Shown in pieces: positions 1 through 11,340 of a stretch of 55,951 nucleotides of DNA. The DNA lies in NCBI GenBank assembly GCA_035516175.1, contig DATJAO010000036.1, positions 1 through 55,951 of the forward strand, written 5' to 3'. The DNA comes from DASPSR01 sp035516175 (GTDB lineage: Bacteria > Nitrospirota > UBA9217). Numbering within the stretch: position 1 is the first letter of the stretch; each line of letters starts with the position of its first letter. Position numbers and translations under genes: made by a program. The notes beneath the pieces were generated by a model that saw only the letters and a list, made by a program, of their open reading frames with translations, ran no database searches and was not told the DNA's origin.

Positions 1-35
1 AGAATCGCGGTATGCCGAAAGGGGGTGGACAAATA

Positions 36-98
36 ATGGCAGCCAAGAAGAAGGCCAAGAAGAAGGCGACCAAGAAGAAAGCCACCAAAAAGAAGTAG
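36..98 (+). CDS. Lysine-rich micropeptide 1 (20 aa)
   Basis: A 20-codon reading frame of only Met, Ala, Lys and Thr, built from KKKA/KKKAT units. The ATG sits 9 nt after a strong Shine-Dalgarno stretch (GAAAGGGGGTG, 17-27), and a hairpin follows the stop. The same leader motif and the same composition recur at 248-304, which argues that both are translated. The composition resembles histone H1-like tails of some bacterial nucleoid proteins, but no folded domain is present. A DNA-, RNA- or polyphosphate-binding role is inference only. It is too short for most gene finders. Confidence 0.6.
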   Translation: MAAKKKAKKKATKKKATKKK

Positions 99-126
99 TT
101 TTTATTTGATGTCCCTGATGTGGGAC

Positions 127-152
127 CGCCGGGGGCGTGAATGCCCCCGGCG
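127..152 (+). terminator. GC-rich hairpin after micropeptide 1
   Basis: Perfect 10-bp inverted repeat (CGCCGGGGGC / GCCCCCGGCG) with a 6-nt loop, 28 nt after the stop of the first lysine-rich gene. Only a weak T-rich tail (TATTTAAG) follows, so it may act as a terminator or as a 3'-end stabiliser. Confidence 0.6.
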
Positions 153-247
153 TATTTAAGAATGATAAATTATTATTTACTCTTTACTGGCTTCATAAAA
201 TATCCCTTACTACCTCTTATTCCATGATGAAAGGGGGTGAAGAACAC

Positions 248-304
248 ATGGCGACGAAGAAGGCCCCGGCAAAAAAAGCGAAAAAGACCACCAAAAAGAA
301 ATAA
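248..304 (+). CDS. Lysine-rich micropeptide 2 (18 aa)
   Basis: Eighteen codons: Met, Ala, Thr, Lys and one Pro, ending in TTKKK. It is a tandem paralogue of 36-98 and shares the 11-nt ribosome-binding sequence GAAAGGGGGTG (229-239), which lies 8 nt before the ATG. A T-tailed hairpin follows at 353-385. Each copy has its own leader and hairpin, so they look like two independent short transcripts rather than an operon. Function unknown; a nucleoid or polyanion-binding role is a guess from charge. Confidence 0.6.
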   Translation: MATKKAPAKKAKKTTKKK

Positions 305-352
305 TTATGTGATATGATGGATATAAATCCACACATTAAGGATTGAATCTCT

Positions 353-385
353 ACCACGAAGAAGGTTTTCGTGGTTTTGTTTTTC
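353..385 (+). terminator. Intrinsic terminator after micropeptide 2
   Basis: Inverted repeat CCACGAA / TTCGTGG with a 7-nt loop, followed directly by TTTTGTTTTTC. It has the stem plus T-run form of a Rho-independent terminator and separates the micropeptide genes from the ftsB-like gene. Confidence 0.75.
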
Positions 386-456
386 AAGAAGGAGATATTC
401 AAGACCTGATATTTTCCCCATGCAAGAGGGGCGGCGCGGCGGGAGAAGGCAGTACC

Positions 457-783
457 ATGCGTAAAAGGAATTATATGAAGGCTGACCGCAGTACTTGGAC
501 GGTACGCAAAAAAAGGATGCTTATCGCCGCGAGTATCATTTTGGCCTTCTATCTTCTTACGTCGTCCATGCTGGGTGAGATGGGGTTGGTGAAGTATTAC
601 CGGATGAAGGCGCAGTATAACACCCTTACCGAAGAGATATCAACGCTTAAGCAGGATAACGCCAGACTGGCGCGGGATGTCCACGCCCTCAGAACCGACC
701 CTGCCTGCATCGAGAGGATCGCGCGGGATAAACTGGGGCTTGCACGGCAAGGGGAGATAGTGTACTATTATGGTGAGCCCTGA
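457..783 (+). CDS. ftsB: Septum formation initiator family protein (FtsB/DivIC-like)
   Basis: A 108-aa protein with a short basic cytoplasmic N-terminus, one membrane segment at about residues 20-42 and an extracytoplasmic coiled coil rich in Leu, Glu and Lys. It ends in a region with PACIERIARDKLGLARQGE, typical of FtsB/DivIC. The family forms the FtsQLB divisome subcomplex that signals to septal peptidoglycan synthesis. An upstream in-frame ATG at 343 runs through the terminator at 353-385, so it is rejected. ATG 457 follows GGGAGAAGG and gives the usual length. The leader also contains AAGAAGGAGATAT (385-397), with no good start nearby. Confidence 0.85.
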   Translation: MRKRNYMKADRSTWTVRKKRMLIAASIILAFYLLTSSMLGEMGLVKYYRMKAQYNTLTEEISTLKQDNARLARDVHALRTDPACIERIARDKLGLARQGEIVYYYGEP

Positions 784-944
784 GAGAAGCGGATCCGAAT
801 TTCGAAATCCTCGATTCGAGATAATATCAAGGGAATAGGAGCAAAACATCGGACAGGGTGCATGTGCGGAGTTTCTTCGTATCTTGACGGTTCTTGTGTA
901 ATTTTGATGGAAGTATTTCAGATTTCAAAATTATCCTTAATCCC

Positions 945-3149
945 ATGTCGGACCATCCCCTCTTCATAGCCTTTGTCTGGCACATGCACCAGCCGTACTA
1001 TAAGGACGATGTCACCGGCAACTACATCCTCCCCTGGGTGCGCATGCACGGGATCAAGGACTATTACGACATGCCTGCGCTTCTGACCGATTTCCCCGAT
1101 ATCCACCAGACCTTCAATCTTGTTCCGTCCCTGTTAAAGCAAATACAGGACTATGTAGAGAACAAGGCTACGGATAAGTTTCTCGATCTCACGCTTAAGC
1201 CTGCAGCTGACCTCACCTACGACGATAAGATATTCTTGCTTCGAAATTCCTTTTTGGCCAACTGGGATACCATGATTAAACCTTATCCCGGATACTGGAG
1301 CCTGCTCTATCGGCGGGGCACCAGCGTCTCACCAAGCGACCTTCAGAACGCCACGCGGTATTTCTCGTCACAGGACTATCTCGATCTTCAAGTCTGGTTC
1401 AACCTCACCTGGTTTGATCCTCTTTTCAAACAGACCGACCCATTCCTCAAAGGGCTCATCCAGAAGGGATTGGGATTCACCGAAAACGAGAAGTCGATTC
1501 TGGTCCAGAAGCAACGCGACGTCATGGCCCTCATCATCCCGGAGTACCGGCAGCTCTCGGAAATGGGAAGGATAGAGCTTACGACTACTCCGTTCTATCA
1601 TCCCATCCTCCCGCTTCTGTACGATACAGACCTCGCCAAGGTGGCCTCGCCGGATATCCACCTCCCTGCAAACCGCTTTGCTCATCCCGAGGACGCGAAG
1701 ACCCAGATCGATCGGGCGCTTCAGTACCACGAGAAGCTTTTCGGTTCCCGTCCCGCAGGAATGTGGCCCGCGGAAGGGTCGGTGGCCGAAGATATCCTTC
1801 CGCTCCTCACCGATGCAGGCATTAAATGGATCGGTACGGACGAGGGAGTGCTCGCCCACTCACTCGGCATTCACATCGAACGGGACTTCGCCGGGGTGAT
1901 GAAAAACCCCGAGATCCTGTACAAGCCGTACTTGGCGGGCCAGGGAGACAAGCGCGTGTCTGTCGTTTTCCGCGATCACACACTATCAGACCTCATTGGG
2001 TTCGTCTACTCCAAGTGGGATTACAAAAACGCAGTTCACGACCTCATTGACCGGCTCCAGCGCGTGCGGAAGAGCGTTGCCGACGGGCCCCACCTGGTCT
2101 CGATCATTCTTGACGGAGAGAACGCTTGGGAGTACTACCAGAACGACGGCAGGGATTTTTTCCTGTATCTCTACGAAAGGCTCAGTGGGGAGCCGGGACT
2201 CCGGTGTGTTACCGTTGGAGAGTATCTCAAGGAGCATCCGGCGCGGGCAAGGATCGAACACCTCCATGCGGGCTCCTGGATAAACTCGAATTTCCGGATC
2301 TGGATCGGCCACGAGGAGGACGACCGGGCATGGGACCTGCTCTCGCAGACGCGCGACGCGCTTACGGACTACGCATCGCGGGACGGCGATCAGGAAAAGC
2401 TCACCAAGGCATGGGAAGAGATATATATCGCTGAGGGAAGTGACTGGTGCTGGTGGTACGGGGACGACCACTTTTCGGAGAACGACGAGGAGTTCGACCT
2501 TCTGTTCAGAACGCACCTGATCAACGTCTACCATATCATCGGCCAGGACGTGCCAGACGAACTCCAGATCCCCATCCTGCGCGAGGATCGTCAGGCGCTG
2601 CCCACGGTGGAGCTAACCGCTTTCATCAGCCCCACGATCGACGGGCAGGTGACGAATTATTTCGAGTGGCTGCCCGCAGGGTTCTACGATGTGAGCCAGG
2701 GCGGCGGCGCCATGCACCGGGGCGCATCGATCATCTTACACATCTATTACGGCTTCGACCTCAAGAATATGTTCATCAGGCTCGATCCGAGCCAGAGCCT
2801 CAAGGACGAAAAAGTGTCAGACCTCGCGTTCTTCATCAATTTTTTGAACCCCAGAGGAATGGACGTGGAAATACGGGTCGTGCCGAAGGAGCGACGCGTG
2901 AGTGCGGTGCTTTACCGTGGGGAGGGCAGTTCGAGAAAGCAGGCCGCCATGATTCATACAGTGGCCGCGAACGACATCATTGAGCTTGCCGTGCCCTTTG
3001 ACCAGCTCGGCGTGAAGCCGAACGACGACATTCAGATATTTGTGACCGTGGAGCGGTCAGGTTCCGAGATCGAGAAATGGCCGTTCCGCGGATATATCCA
3101 ATTCAAAGTGCCGACCGACGATTTTGAGGCGATGATGTGGCAGGTGTGA
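945..3149 (+). CDS. Glycoside hydrolase family 57 protein
   Basis: A 734-aa cytoplasmic-type protein (no signal peptide) of the GH57 amylase/amylopullulanase-like group. Conserved motifs are visible: HMHQP at residues 13-17; MWPAEGSV at 273-280, where E277 fits the catalytic nucleophile; and LDGENAWEYY, where D390 fits the acid/base. The last 150-200 residues form a beta-rich domain. GH57 enzymes act on alpha-glucans with retention, so glycogen or maltodextrin turnover is likely. The frame extends upstream to a TTG at 894, but ATG 945 starts just before the conserved strand and is preferred despite a poor ribosome-binding site. Exact substrate cannot be read from sequence. Confidence 0.85.
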   Translation: MSDHPLFIAFVWHMHQPYYKDDVTGNYILPWVRMHGIKDYYDMPALLTDFPDIHQTFNLVPSLLKQIQDYVENKATDKFLDLTLKPAADLTYDDKIFLLRNSFLANWDTMIKPYPGYWSLLYRRGTSVSPSDLQNATRYFSSQDYLDLQVWFNLTWFDPLFKQTDPFLKGLIQKGLGFTENEKSILVQKQRDVMALIIPEYRQLSEMGRIELTTTPFYHPILPLLYDTDLAKVASPDIHLPANRFAHPEDAKTQIDRALQYHEKLFGSRPAGMWPAEGSVAEDILPLLTDAGIKWIGTDEGVLAHSLGIHIERDFAGVMKNPEILYKPYLAGQGDKRVSVVFRDHTLSDLIGFVYSKWDYKNAVHDLIDRLQRVRKSVADGPHLVSIILDGENAWEYYQNDGRDFFLYLYERLSGEPGLRCVTVGEYLKEHPARARIEHLHAGSWINSNFRIWIGHEEDDRAWDLLSQTRDALTDYASRDGDQEKLTKAWEEIYIAEGSDWCWWYGDDHFSENDEEFDLLFRTHLINVYHIIGQDVPDELQIPILREDRQALPTVELTAFISPTIDGQVTNYFEWLPAGFYDVSQGGGAMHRGASIILHIYYGFDLKNMFIRLDPSQSLKDEKVSDLAFFINFLNPRGMDVEIRVVPKERRVSAVLYRGEGSSRKQAAMIHTVAANDIIELAVPFDQLGVKPNDDIQIFVTVERSGSEIEKWPFRGYIQFKVPTDDFEAMMWQV

Positions 3150-3248
3150 CATTGTCTTCTTCCTTTGCATAAAATAGTGCTACAATAGAATTCGCCAGGG
3201 GAGTGCAGTTCGATTCATTAACTTTATTTATTATAAAGGACTGATGAC

Positions 3249-4706
3249 ATGCAATTCGGACCTCGGACGTGGATCGTTGTAGTATGTACTGCACTGCTCC
3301 TGATTGTGAGTTGCAAGACAAAAACCGTGGAGCCTCCCACCCCGGCTGCGCTGGTATCTCTCTCGGTTGCGCCGGTCAACTCGAGCATTGCCCCCGGGAC
3401 ATCTGTGCAGTTCACAGCCACGGGAACATTTGCGGACAACAGCAAACGGAATGTGACTACATCGGTAACTTGGGATTCAGCGGCTGCGGGGATCGCAACG
3501 ATCAGTAACACGCCGGGGTCACAGGGGCTGGCTACGGCGGCGACCATGACCACTGGCTCCACCGTCATCAGCGCAGTTGCAGAAGGCATTACGGGAACAA
3601 CCACACTCACCACATCTCATGTTAATTCGATCACGGTTACGCCAACAAGCCCGCCATGCATCGCTCCGGGGACGAGCCAGCAGTTTGCAGCCACGGGGAC
3701 TCTTGTGAATAGCACGGTGCAGAACTTGACGTCATTCGCGTCATGGACTTCATCGGATACAGCGGTTGCAACAGTCAGTAACTTATTGGGTTCACAGGGG
3801 CTTGCAACCGCCACCCCGAACAACAGCGGCTTCGCTGACATTACGGCGACCTTTGATGGTGTCACTTCTGGTCCAGCAACATTTACCTCGTCCCATGTGT
3901 CGTCTATTGCGGTAGTTCCAGGGAATGCGAGTATCCCTAAGGGGACGACACAACAGTTCACGGCCACTGGAACATTGGTTTGCAGTAACATACAGGACTT
4001 GACGAAATCGGCAATCTGGAGTTCATCGAGTACGACGATTGCCGCGGTTAGCAATACGGGGCTGGCCACGGCCGTTGATTTAGGCTTTACAGCAATCACT
4101 GCGATGTCCGACTCGGTTACCTCGTCGTCAGCAACGCTTACGGTGACACCAGCTGTGCTGACATCGATTGCAACGACACCAACAAGCACGACCATCCCCA
4201 TGGGGACAACGGTGAAGTTCACAGCAACAGGAACATTCACGGACAGCACCACACAGGATTTAACATCACTAGTGACCTGGAACTCTTCGGATACCAAGAT
4301 TGCAATTATCAGCAATATATCAGGGACAAGAGGGCTGGCCACGTCTCAGGCCGAAGGAACAACCACCATTACGGCAAGCTTTGCCGGGTTTACCTCGAAC
4401 AATGCAACGTTGACGGTATCTCCGGCTGAACTGGTGTCCATCACAGTTACTCCTGCCTCTGCCAGCGTTCCCCTCGGCTCAACCTTCTTATTTCAGTTTT
4501 CGGCGACAGGAAAGTTTACCGATGGAAGTTCGCAGGATTTAACAAAATCGGTCAACTGGGTTTCTTCGAATATATTTGTTGCAATCATCAGTAATACGCC
4601 TGGTTTTCAGGGTCAGGCCACACCCCAAAACGTTGGAACAACGACGATTACCGCTACTTTAGGAAATATCTCAGGTACTGCCGTGCTTAATGTAACGTCA
4701 TTTTAA
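3249..4706 (+). CDS. Lipoprotein with tandem bacterial Ig-like (BIG2) repeats
   Basis: A 485-aa lipoprotein with a hydrophobic signal segment ending in lipobox LIVSC (lipidated C22). The rest is five tandem repeats of about 88 residues. Each opens with a strand such as VSITVTP, continues with a (F/V)TATGTF motif, and has a conserved Trp in a TW(N/D)S-type motif and a SNTxGxxGLAT segment. These are BIG2 domains, common in surface adhesins and cell-wall-anchored proteins. ATG 3249 is 8 nt after AAAGGA. No catalytic domain is present; surface adhesion or a structural role is inferred. It stands alone between the GH57 gene and glyQ. Confidence 0.8.
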   Translation: MQFGPRTWIVVVCTALLLIVSCKTKTVEPPTPAALVSLSVAPVNSSIAPGTSVQFTATGTFADNSKRNVTTSVTWDSAAAGIATISNTPGSQGLATAATMTTGSTVISAVAEGITGTTTLTTSHVNSITVTPTSPPCIAPGTSQQFAATGTLVNSTVQNLTSFASWTSSDTAVATVSNLLGSQGLATATPNNSGFADITATFDGVTSGPATFTSSHVSSIAVVPGNASIPKGTTQQFTATGTLVCSNIQDLTKSAIWSSSSTTIAAVSNTGLATAVDLGFTAITAMSDSVTSSSATLTVTPAVLTSIATTPTSTTIPMGTTVKFTATGTFTDSTTQDLTSLVTWNSSDTKIAIISNISGTRGLATSQAEGTTTITASFAGFTSNNATLTVSPAELVSITVTPASASVPLGSTFLFQFSATGKFTDGSSQDLTKSVNWVSSNIFVAIISNTPGFQGQATPQNVGTTTITATLGNISGTAVLNVTSF

Positions 4707-4875
4707 AAGCACTTATTCCGCATAATGAGTGTGCCGTGCCGTTCCCTCGCATCTCTACTGCAATGTTATCAAGGATCTGTTTGGACGGAACGAAACATTG
4801 ATGCAGAGGTACCTCCCTCCCCCTTATGGGGCCGCTTTGTGTCCATCTGAGATTCAAAACTTCCCTGATATTTTC

Positions 4876-4903
4876 TTGACAAGATAAGGTTTTTTTGTAT
4901 AAT
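4876..4903 (+). promoter_or_regulatory. Sigma-70-type promoter for glyQ
   Basis: Exact consensus boxes: TTGACA at 4876-4881 and TATAAT at 4898-4903, with a 16-nt spacer. The expected start near 4910 leaves about 45 nt of leader before glyQ, and no T-box-like leader is visible. Confidence 0.75.
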
Positions 4904-4955
4904 AGCAATCTATTTTCCCATCCTTCTTTTCGATTTTTCCGGTCAGGGGTAATCA

Positions 4956-5825
4956 TTGACATTTCAAGATCTTATACTTACCTTACAGCAGTTCTGGGCC
5001 TCGAAGGGCTGCGTCATTCACCAGCCCTATGACACCGAGGTAGGAGCGGGGACTTTTCATCCGGCTACGTTCCTCCGCGTCCTCGGCCCTGAGCCGTGGA
5101 AGACGGCTTACGTTCAACCTTCACGCAGGCCCACGGACGGCCGCTACGGCGAGAACCCCAACCGCATGCAGCACTACTATCAGTTCCAGGTGATTCTGAA
5201 ACCCCATCCGGAAAACGTCCAGGACGTCTATCTCGAAAGTCTGGTGAAGCTGGGGATCAATCCCCTGAAGCACGACATCCGTTTTGTCGAGGACGACTGG
5301 GAGTCACCGACGCTCGGCGCATGGGGGCTCGGATGGGAGGTCTGGCTCAACGGCATGGAGGTCACGCAGTTTACCTACTTTCAACAGGTGGGCGGCATCG
5401 ACCTCAAACCAGTTTCCGCCGAACTCACTTACGGCATCGAGCGGCTCGCCATGTACCTTCAGGGCGTGAACAATGTCTTTGATCTTGAGTGGACCAAAGG
5501 CGTGAAGTATGGCGATATCCACCGCGACACTGAAATTCAATTCTCGAAATATAATTTTGAGCTTTCGGACCGGGAGATGCTCTTCCGGCATTTCGAGTCC
5601 TACGAACGGGAGTGCGAGAAGCTCATTAAGGCCGGCGTCGTATTGCCCGCCTATGACTACTGTCTTAAGTGTTCCCACTCGTTCAACCTGCTCGATGCAG
5701 CTGGTGCGATCAGCGTGACCGAGCGCACGGGCTATATCACCCGCGTACGGAAGCTTGCCCGCGCCTGCGCCCATGCATATCTGGCTGAGCGGGAGGCGAA
5801 GGGGTTTCCGATGCTGAAGAAGTGA
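4956..5825 (+). CDS. glyQ: Glycyl-tRNA synthetase alpha subunit
   Basis: A 289-aa protein matching bacterial GlyQ along its length: TFQDLILTLQQFWASKGC at the N-terminus, EVGAGTFHPATFLR, the class II motif region YVQPSRRPTDGRYGENPNR, and a C-terminal part with a CLKCSH motif. GlyQ forms an alpha2beta2 enzyme with GlyS and carries the adenylation site that charges tRNA-Gly. The start is TTG at 4956 (residue 2 is Thr), preceded by AGGGGT; no in-frame ATG lies near the conserved N-terminus. glyS follows after a 136-nt gap that contains an inverted repeat. Confidence 0.97.
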   Translation: MTFQDLILTLQQFWASKGCVIHQPYDTEVGAGTFHPATFLRVLGPEPWKTAYVQPSRRPTDGRYGENPNRMQHYYQFQVILKPHPENVQDVYLESLVKLGINPLKHDIRFVEDDWESPTLGAWGLGWEVWLNGMEVTQFTYFQQVGGIDLKPVSAELTYGIERLAMYLQGVNNVFDLEWTKGVKYGDIHRDTEIQFSKYNFELSDREMLFRHFESYERECEKLIKAGVVLPAYDYCLKCSHSFNLLDAAGAISVTERTGYITRVRKLARACAHAYLAEREAKGFPMLKK

Positions 5826-5840
5826 TGGCGCCTGTAACCG

Positions 5841-5923
5841 AATTGGAAAGTGTAAATTGAAGATTGGAAAAGGGAAGGTGAGTGGACAGGGAATCTCATA
5901 ATAAAATTCGCAATTTCCAGTCT
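5841..5923. repeat. Intergenic imperfect inverted repeat (AATTGGAAA family)
   Basis: Left arm 5841-5870 (AATTGGAAAGTGTAAATTGA...) and right arm 5903-5923 (AAAATTCGCAATTTCCAG) are imperfect reverse complements. A related AT-rich pair occurs at 28654-28736, which suggests a small dispersed element of this genome. Confidence 0.4.
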
Positions 5924-5961
5924 ACTTTTTTTAAATTACATTAGACGTTAGGAGTGATTCA

Positions 5962-8046
5962 TTGTCCAAAGAATTCTTATTAGAGATCGGGACTGAAGAA
6001 ATCCCGTCCCGTTTCATTAATCCGGCACTGGGAAAGATGAAGGACCTCTTCACCGAGCTTCTGGCCTCGGGCCGCGTTGCGATCGATAATGGCACAATCC
6101 AGACTTATGGTACCCCTCGACGGCTCGTGCTCTTTGCGCCGCAGATCGCCGAGCGACAGCAAGACATTTCAAAAGAGGTCGTCGGCCCGCCGAAAAAGGT
6201 TGCCTTCGACTCTGACGGCAAGCCCACGAAGGCGGCGACGGTCTTTGCCGAGAAGAACGGCATTCCCGTAAATGAGCTCTCGATCAAGACAACAGACAGG
6301 GGCGAGTACGTGGTCGCCCGCATCGATGAGAAAGGCGTCGATACCGCAGTCTGGCTCGAGCAGGTACTGCCGGCGTTCATCCTTTCCATCCCGTTTCAGA
6401 AGACCATGCGCTGGATGGACAAGGACATCCGCTTTGCCCGGCCCATTCACTGGATACTTGCCCTCTGGGGTGGTTCTGTGGTAAATTTTGAGCTGGACGG
6501 CATTAGGAGCGGCAACCTTTCGCGCGGCCACCGGTTCATGAGCCCTGGTGCATTTATGGTGAAGGATTTCAAGTCCTATAGCCTGCAGACGGAGCCGAAC
6601 GCCGTCGTGATCGATCCCGAGGTCCGGAAGCAGCGGATCGTCCAGCAGACCCGGGAACTGGCGCAGGCGAAGGGTGGCACAGTGCTCGATGACCCCGGGC
6701 TCGTGGAAGAAGTGACGAACCTCGTGGAATACCCCGTGGCGGTCATGGGCTCTTTCAGCAAGGATTACCTCAGAGTGCCGAAAGAGATTCTGATCACGGC
6801 CATGCGCGAACACCAGCGCTATTTCAGCGTGGTGGCTTCCGACGGGAATCTCCTTCCCTGTTTCATCACGATCAGCAACACACGCGCCGAGGATATGGAA
6901 GTGGTGCGCGCTGGAAACGAGCGGGTCCTTTCGGCGCGGCTCTCGGATGCTGCTTATTTTTTCGATCACGACGTAAAACAGCCGCTTGCCGACCGGGTCG
7001 AGGGGCTCAAGAAGGTCACCTACCAGGAAAAGCTCGGCACGATTTACGATAAGACCGAGCGGGTGAAGTCGCTGGCAATCTACCTTGCCGGGCTCGTAAA
7101 GGCGGACAAAAACGCGTCCGAGAGGGCAGCCTATCTGTGCAAGGCAGACCTGCTTACCGGCGTGGTAGGTGAGTTTCCCAAACTCCAGGGCGTGATGGGC
7201 AGGCAGTACGCGCTTATCTCGGGCGAGGACCCACGGGTCGCGGACGCCATTCTTGAACACTACCTGCCGCGCTTTGCCGGCGACAAGCTTCCCGCATCAA
7301 CCGAAGGCGTCTGCGTCGGGATCGCGGACCGGATCGACAGCATCACGGGCTGTTTCTCGGTGGGGCTTATTCCGAGCGGTTCCGAGGACCCCTATGGTCT
7401 GCGTCGGCAGTCCGTGGCCATCCTGAACATGCTGATCGAAAAGGGCCTTCGGCTGTCGCTCGTGGATTTGATTTTCGAGGCATGTAAGCAGTACAGGCTC
7501 AAAGATAAGGAGACGATGAAGGTCGGATCCGAAACGCTCGACTTCTTCCGCCAGCGATTGGCTGGCATGCTTGCGTCCGAGGGGTTCCGCTCCGATGTCG
7601 TGGATGCCGCGCTGTCCGTCGGGTTCGACGATCCGCTCATTGGAAGGGAAAAAGTGCGGGCGCTCGATGCCTTGCGGACATCGGAAGATTACCAGCCGTT
7701 GGTCACAGCGCTCAAGCGGGCAGGCAATATCCTTCCGAAAGATTTCGCGGGCATGGTCAACATGAGCCTCCTGAAACAGGGTGCTGAACAGAGTCTCTAT
7801 ACCGCATATATGGAGATCAAGGATCGGGTAATGGAAAAGGCGGCGAAGCTCGATTTCCGGGGCGCGCTTACAGACATCGCTTCTCTCAGGAAGAACGTTG
7901 ACGCTTTTTTCGATACGGTCATGGTCATGGACAAGGACACCGAGGTGAAGAATAACCGCTTGGCGCTCCTCGCGGGCATCACCGGGCTCTTTTCCGGCAT
8001 CGCGGATTTCTCGCGACTGGTGTTGAGTACGGAAGAGGCGAAATAA
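5962..8046 (+). CDS. glyS: Glycyl-tRNA synthetase beta subunit
   Basis: A 694-aa protein of normal GlyS length. It starts with the diagnostic FLLEIGTEEIPSRF, contains MREHQRYFSV and SGSEDPYGLRRQ, and ends with a helical DALR-like anticodon-binding part. GlyS binds tRNA-Gly and completes the alpha2beta2 synthetase. The start is TTG at 5962, with TAGGAG 8-13 nt upstream. Both synthetase subunits therefore use TTG starts with good ribosome-binding sites. It is co-directional with glyQ and ppdK. Confidence 0.97.
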   Translation: MSKEFLLEIGTEEIPSRFINPALGKMKDLFTELLASGRVAIDNGTIQTYGTPRRLVLFAPQIAERQQDISKEVVGPPKKVAFDSDGKPTKAATVFAEKNGIPVNELSIKTTDRGEYVVARIDEKGVDTAVWLEQVLPAFILSIPFQKTMRWMDKDIRFARPIHWILALWGGSVVNFELDGIRSGNLSRGHRFMSPGAFMVKDFKSYSLQTEPNAVVIDPEVRKQRIVQQTRELAQAKGGTVLDDPGLVEEVTNLVEYPVAVMGSFSKDYLRVPKEILITAMREHQRYFSVVASDGNLLPCFITISNTRAEDMEVVRAGNERVLSARLSDAAYFFDHDVKQPLADRVEGLKKVTYQEKLGTIYDKTERVKSLAIYLAGLVKADKNASERAAYLCKADLLTGVVGEFPKLQGVMGRQYALISGEDPRVADAILEHYLPRFAGDKLPASTEGVCVGIADRIDSITGCFSVGLIPSGSEDPYGLRRQSVAILNMLIEKGLRLSLVDLIFEACKQYRLKDKETMKVGSETLDFFRQRLAGMLASEGFRSDVVDAALSVGFDDPLIGREKVRALDALRTSEDYQPLVTALKRAGNILPKDFAGMVNMSLLKQGAEQSLYTAYMEIKDRVMEKAAKLDFRGALTDIASLRKNVDAFFDTVMVMDKDTEVKNNRLALLAGITGLFSGIADFSRLVLSTEEAK

Positions 8047-8056
8047 TAGAAGTTTA

Positions 8057-8135
8057 GAAGACAGAGATCAGATATGTAGAAAGAGAAGAATAAATATTGC
8101 TCTTCTCAAATCTGATTCCTGCATATATAAATTAA
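8057..8135. repeat. Intergenic imperfect inverted repeat (CAGAGATCAGAT type)
   Basis: Left arm 8057-8090 (with CAGAGATCAGAT and AGAGAAGA) and right arm 8101-8135 (TCTTCTC and AATCTGATTCCTG) can pair imperfectly across the glyS-ppdK gap. No T-run follows, so it looks more like an interspersed repeat than a terminator. Confidence 0.35.
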
Positions 8136-8167
8136 AGTCCTAAAACTTTTCTAGGGAGGATAGTCAC

Positions 8168-10849
<2,682 letters not shown>

Positions 10850-10870
10850 GAAGTAAATACTGATCATCTG

Positions 10871-10898
10871 AAAGGGCGGCGTGAAGCCGCCCTTTTTA
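10871..10898 (+). terminator. Intrinsic terminator of ppdK
   Basis: Perfect 10-bp stem AAAGGGCGGC / GCCGCCCTTT with a GTGAA loop, and a T-run overlapping the 3' arm (10893-10897), 21 nt after the ppdK stop. Confidence 0.9.
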
Positions 10899-11092
10899 AT
10901 TGAGTTTGGCTTCGAATTGAAACGAATATCCACGAGACCCGCCGTGGGAGAGAGTTGGGTGCGATAGACCGCAGAGCCTTCGCCGTACTTGATGTCGGAC
11001 TTCAGACTGCATTGCCGGGCGATCTGGTTGCCGAGAAAATCCGGCTTGACACGCTCTCTGTAATTACATTAAAATTACGCTGAAGCTTGCTC

Positions 11093-11340
11093 ATGAAAGC
11101 TGCAATAGTGCCTATTGGAAATTCACGAGGCATCAGGATTCCCAAAGCGGTATTGGAACGGTACCGCATAGATTAAAGAAGCCATCGTGGAAGTCGAGAA
11201 AGGCGCGATCATCATAAAAGCGGCAAAAAAGAAACCCCGGGCAGGGTGGGAAGATTGTTTTAAAGAAATGCACCGGCTCTAAAGAGGACAATCTTCTTAT
11301 TCCCGACAACATTGATCAGGATTTCAATGAGTGGGGATGG
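11093..11340 (+). pseudogene. Decayed MazE-type antitoxin
   Basis: The ATG at 11093 opens a recognisable AbrB/MazE N-terminus (MKAAIVPIGNSRGIRIPKAV) that stops at a TAA in frame. The homologous continuation (EAIVEVEKGAIIIKAA, then PRAGWEDCFKEMHR) is in the next frame, and the expected acidic tail (KEDNLLIPDNIDQDFNEWGW) is in a third. At least two single-base frameshifts are needed to rebuild one antitoxin. Intact MazE binds its promoter and neutralises MazF; this copy should make only a truncated peptide. It abuts a similarly broken mazF. Confidence 0.75.

Noticed and set aside
3249..4706. Internal repeats as a CRISPR or DNA repeat array
   Set aside because: The repeats are protein-level BIG2 domains with diverged codons, not identical DNA units with spacers.
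10905..11070. Minus-strand open stretch with protein-like wording (FLGNQIARQCSLKSDIKYGE)
   Set aside because: No start codon, no own stop before it runs through the ppdK terminator, and no family I can name. A gene remnant is possible but unsupported.
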